Part shown: positions 62,450-64,000 of the stretch, in pieces
How the letters are laid out: each line of letters opens with the position of its first letter
Position numbering within the stretch: the stretch's first letter is position 1
From: Streptomyces sp. NBC_00569
Lineage (GTDB): Bacteria; Actinomycetota; Actinomycetes; Streptomycetales; Streptomycetaceae
Reading direction: 5' to 3'
DNA length: 64,000 bases
Assembly: GCF_036345255.1 (NCBI RefSeq)
Contig: NZ_CP107783.1
Location: forward strand, 4,823,501 to 4,887,500
The notes under the pieces: model-generated
The model's database searches: none
Told to the model about the DNA's origin: nothing
The model's input: the letters and a program-made list of their open reading frames with translations, nothing else
Made by a program: the position numbers and the translations under genes

Positions 62450-62682
62450 CAACGGCCCGCGAGACCAAGGGACATCCGAGAGGATCACCTTAAAACGCAA
62501 CCAAGGCCCCACGGACCGAGCATGAACGCCAGGCACCCACGCGACGTCGACCCGTCGATTACGGGCCAGCCGCACCAGGCCACGGGCTAAGTTCCCGACC
62601 TGATGGGCAATTTTCGAGGACGCTTGGTAACCAGGTGAACATGCCAGCGGCGGTACGAGGACTCGTACCGCCGCAACCCTTT
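62450..62682 (+). ncRNA. ssrS: Candidate 6S-like RNA gene
   Basis: The 403-bp gap after the HAD gene has no coding frame but has a -10-like TACAAA (about 62440) and an intrinsic terminator (62647-62682). The span fits a 200-230-base RNA. In S. coelicolor the 6S-like RNA (ssrS) lies in the matching gap, as I remember it. A complete rod-shaped fold with central bubble was not worked out, so ends and identity are tentative. Confidence 0.5.
62647..62682 (+). terminator. Intrinsic terminator
   Basis: Thirteen-bp arms GCGGCGGTACGAG/CTCGTACCGCCGC around GA, followed by AACCCTTTT on the plus strand. It ends the candidate RNA and also lies downstream of the leftward Fic-like gene. Confidence 0.85.
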
Positions 62683-62713
62683 TCAGGGACTTTCCAGGAA
62701 CCCGTCGCGGCGC

Positions 62714-63538
62714 CTACGCCGCTCCGCGCTGGAGCGCCTCGCACACCGCCGTCGACTCCCTGGCACCGAACTCCACGGACCGCCCGCAGTGCGCGATCCA
62801 TGCGGCAACCCCTTCCGGAGTGCCCGACACGTAGCCTTCGAGCGCGGCCAGATACTCCGCGCGCCCCTGCTCCGCGTGTCCCACCTCGGCCGGACAGATC
62901 GACTTGGGATCGAGACCGCTGCCCACCAGGACGATGCGCTCGGCCGTGCGCGCGACCAGGCCGTTGTGCGACCCGAAGGGCCGCAGCGCGAGCAGTTCGC
63001 CGTGCACGACAGCCGCGGTGACCAGGGCCGGGGCCGAGCCGCCCGCAATGATCAAGCCGGAGAGCCCTTCGAGTCGGCCCGCCACTTCCTGCGCGTCCGG
63101 CAGCGGCAGCTCGACCAGCGGCTCGTCCACCGGCTCGCCTCCCTGACGGGGGCGCCCCACCGTGTCGCCGTTGCCGGCCGCCGCCACGAGGTGCAGACGG
63201 GCGAGGACCCGCAGCGGGGACTGCCGCCAGATCGACAGGAGCTGGCCCGCCTCCGCCGTCAGCCGCAGGGCAGCGCCGACGGTGCGCGCCTCCTCGTCCC
63301 CGCCCGCGCCGCTGAAGTCGGAGCGCCTGCGCACCTCTTCGAGCGGCCAGTCGGCGCCGGACAGCGCCGCGCTGCCCCGGGCGCCGCGCAGCGCGGCCTC
63401 GGAGGTGACCGCAGTACTGCGACGTCGCATGACCCGGTGGCCGTAGACCCGGTCCACGGCCTTGCGCACGGAGTCCACGGAGTCGGCCACGCCCGGAAGG
63501 GCCCCGAGGGCGGCAAGGGGGTCGGCTGTCGTACTCAT
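62714..63538 (-). CDS. Fic/DOC-like fold protein
   Basis: A 274-residue, mostly helical protein. Near residue 200 it reads VVHGELLALRPFGSHNGLVA, then RTAERIVLVG, which fits the Fic-domain core (HPFxxxNGRxxR) with changes: Arg for the catalytic His and Leu for the Gly after Asn-Gly. It may therefore lack AMP-transfer activity. Starts MSTTADPLAALGALPGV at ATG 63538. It is divergent from the ATPase gene at 63640. Confidence 0.85.
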   Translation of the reverse strand: MSTTADPLAALGALPGVADSVDSVRKAVDRVYGHRVMRRRSTAVTSEAALRGARGSAALSGADWPLEEVRRRSDFSGAGGDEEARTVGAALRLTAEAGQLLSIWRQSPLRVLARLHLVAAAGNGDTVGRPRQGGEPVDEPLVELPLPDAQEVAGRLEGLSGLIIAGGSAPALVTAAVVHGELLALRPFGSHNGLVARTAERIVLVGSGLDPKSICPAEVGHAEQGRAEYLAALEGYVSGTPEGVAAWIAHCGRSVEFGARESTAVCEALQRGAA

Positions 63539-63639
63539 GGGTACGACCCTACGCAGTTCAGGGCCCCACCCCACGAAGGAGTGGTCTTCTTCACGCCCCC
63601 CGGACACGAACAGCGACACTCCCACTACTCTTGGTGAAC

Positions 63640-64000
63640 ATGAAGATCGCTTTCGTGGGGAAGGGCGGCAGCGGGAAGACCACGCTGTCCTCGCTCTTCG
63701 TCCGTCACCTCGCCGCCATGGGCGCCCCTGTCATCGCGGTGGACGCCGACATCAACCAGCACCTGGGGCCCGCGCTCGGTCTCGACGACGACCAGGCGGC
63801 CGAACTGCCCGCCATGGGCGCACGCCTCCCCCTCATCAAGGACTACCTGCGCGGCTCGAATCCACGGATCGCCTCCGCGGACACGATGATCAAGACGACC
63901 CCGCCCGGCGAGGGCTCGCGCCTTCTGCGGGTACGCGAGAACAACCCGGTGTACGACGCATGTGCGCGACCCGTGGAACTCGACGGCGGGGCCGTGCGTT
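63640..64000 (+). CDS. MinD/CooC-type ATPase (3' end outside window)
   Basis: The first 120 residues of a P-loop ATPase: MKIAFVGKGGSGKTTLSSLF is a deviant Walker A with both lysines, followed by VIAVDADINQHLGPALGLDD. It resembles CooC-like metal-insertion or ParA/MinD proteins. The reading frame is open to the end of the window. An in-frame GTG at 63634 is an alternative start. Confidence 0.88.
   Translation, partial: MKIAFVGKGGSGKTTLSSLFVRHLAAMGAPVIAVDADINQHLGPALGLDDDQAAELPAMGARLPLIKDYLRGSNPRIASADTMIKTTPPGEGSRLLRVRENNPVYDACARPVELDGGAVR

Overview
The window is high-GC chromosomal DNA from a Streptomyces-type actinomycete. The evidence is very strong GC bias at third codon positions, frequent GTG and TTG starts, leaderless promoters, and marker genes in the order known from the S. 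coelicolor SCO34xx-SCO35xx region: ppa, a TipA-like regulator, holB, a dTMP kinase fused to an MFS domain, topA with a Lys/Ala tail, hppA, an RsbW-like protein beside bldG, a DUF1998 helicase and an actinobacterial Tad pilus locus. Gene identities come from reading translations and motifs; no database search was run.

Layout. 1-9.1 kb: ppa (5' end cut), ThrE-type exporter, DedA protein, YbjQ-family protein, TipA-like MerR regulator with its operator, ClC transporter, glutamate decarboxylase, and a DrrAB-like ABC transporter under a PadR regulator. 9.1-15.7 kb: DinB-like protein, a leaderless VOC-ArsR-SRPBCC operon, a DUF397 / ATPase / XRE-DUF5753 regulatory trio, and an aldehyde dehydrogenase. 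15.7-17.1 kb: a zinc-independent ribosomal-protein cluster (L31, L33 | L28, S14) that is decaying, with a truncated CobW gene and a frameshifted S14 gene. 17.2-32.3 kb: lipoprotein, FUSC protein, DUF2786 protein, ABC/FtsX exporter, MDR oxidoreductase, nitrilase-family hydrolase, PolA-like polymerase, ECF sigma factor with a membrane partner, and an AhpD protein.

32.5-36.1 kb is a 3.6-kb integrative element in the 3' half of tRNA-Thr(CGU), bounded by 90-bp direct repeats. It encodes an integrase and an excisionase, and carries iteron-like repeats, a small secreted peptide, a small hypothetical protein and an orphan half of a second tRNA gene (tRNA-Arg, CCU), probably the scar of another integration. 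36.3-55.4 kb is conserved core: peptidase, holB, tmk, topA, methyltransferase, lipoprotein, hppA, RsbW-like/bldG and helicase. 55.4-60.9 kb is the Tad locus, transcribed leftward. 61-64 kb holds a 6C-type small RNA, an HAD phosphatase, a gap that probably encodes the 6S-like RNA, a Fic-like protein and the start of a MinD/CooC-type ATPase.

Two themes recur. First, several regulators sit beside clear operators: TipA-type, PadR, ArsR, a Zur-like site, and a 25-bp element shared by the DUF397 and ATPase genes. Second, many genes carry short tandem repeats at their 3' ends, and the repeat unit often includes the stop codon. This unusual genome-wide habit accounts for most of the non-coding repeats here.
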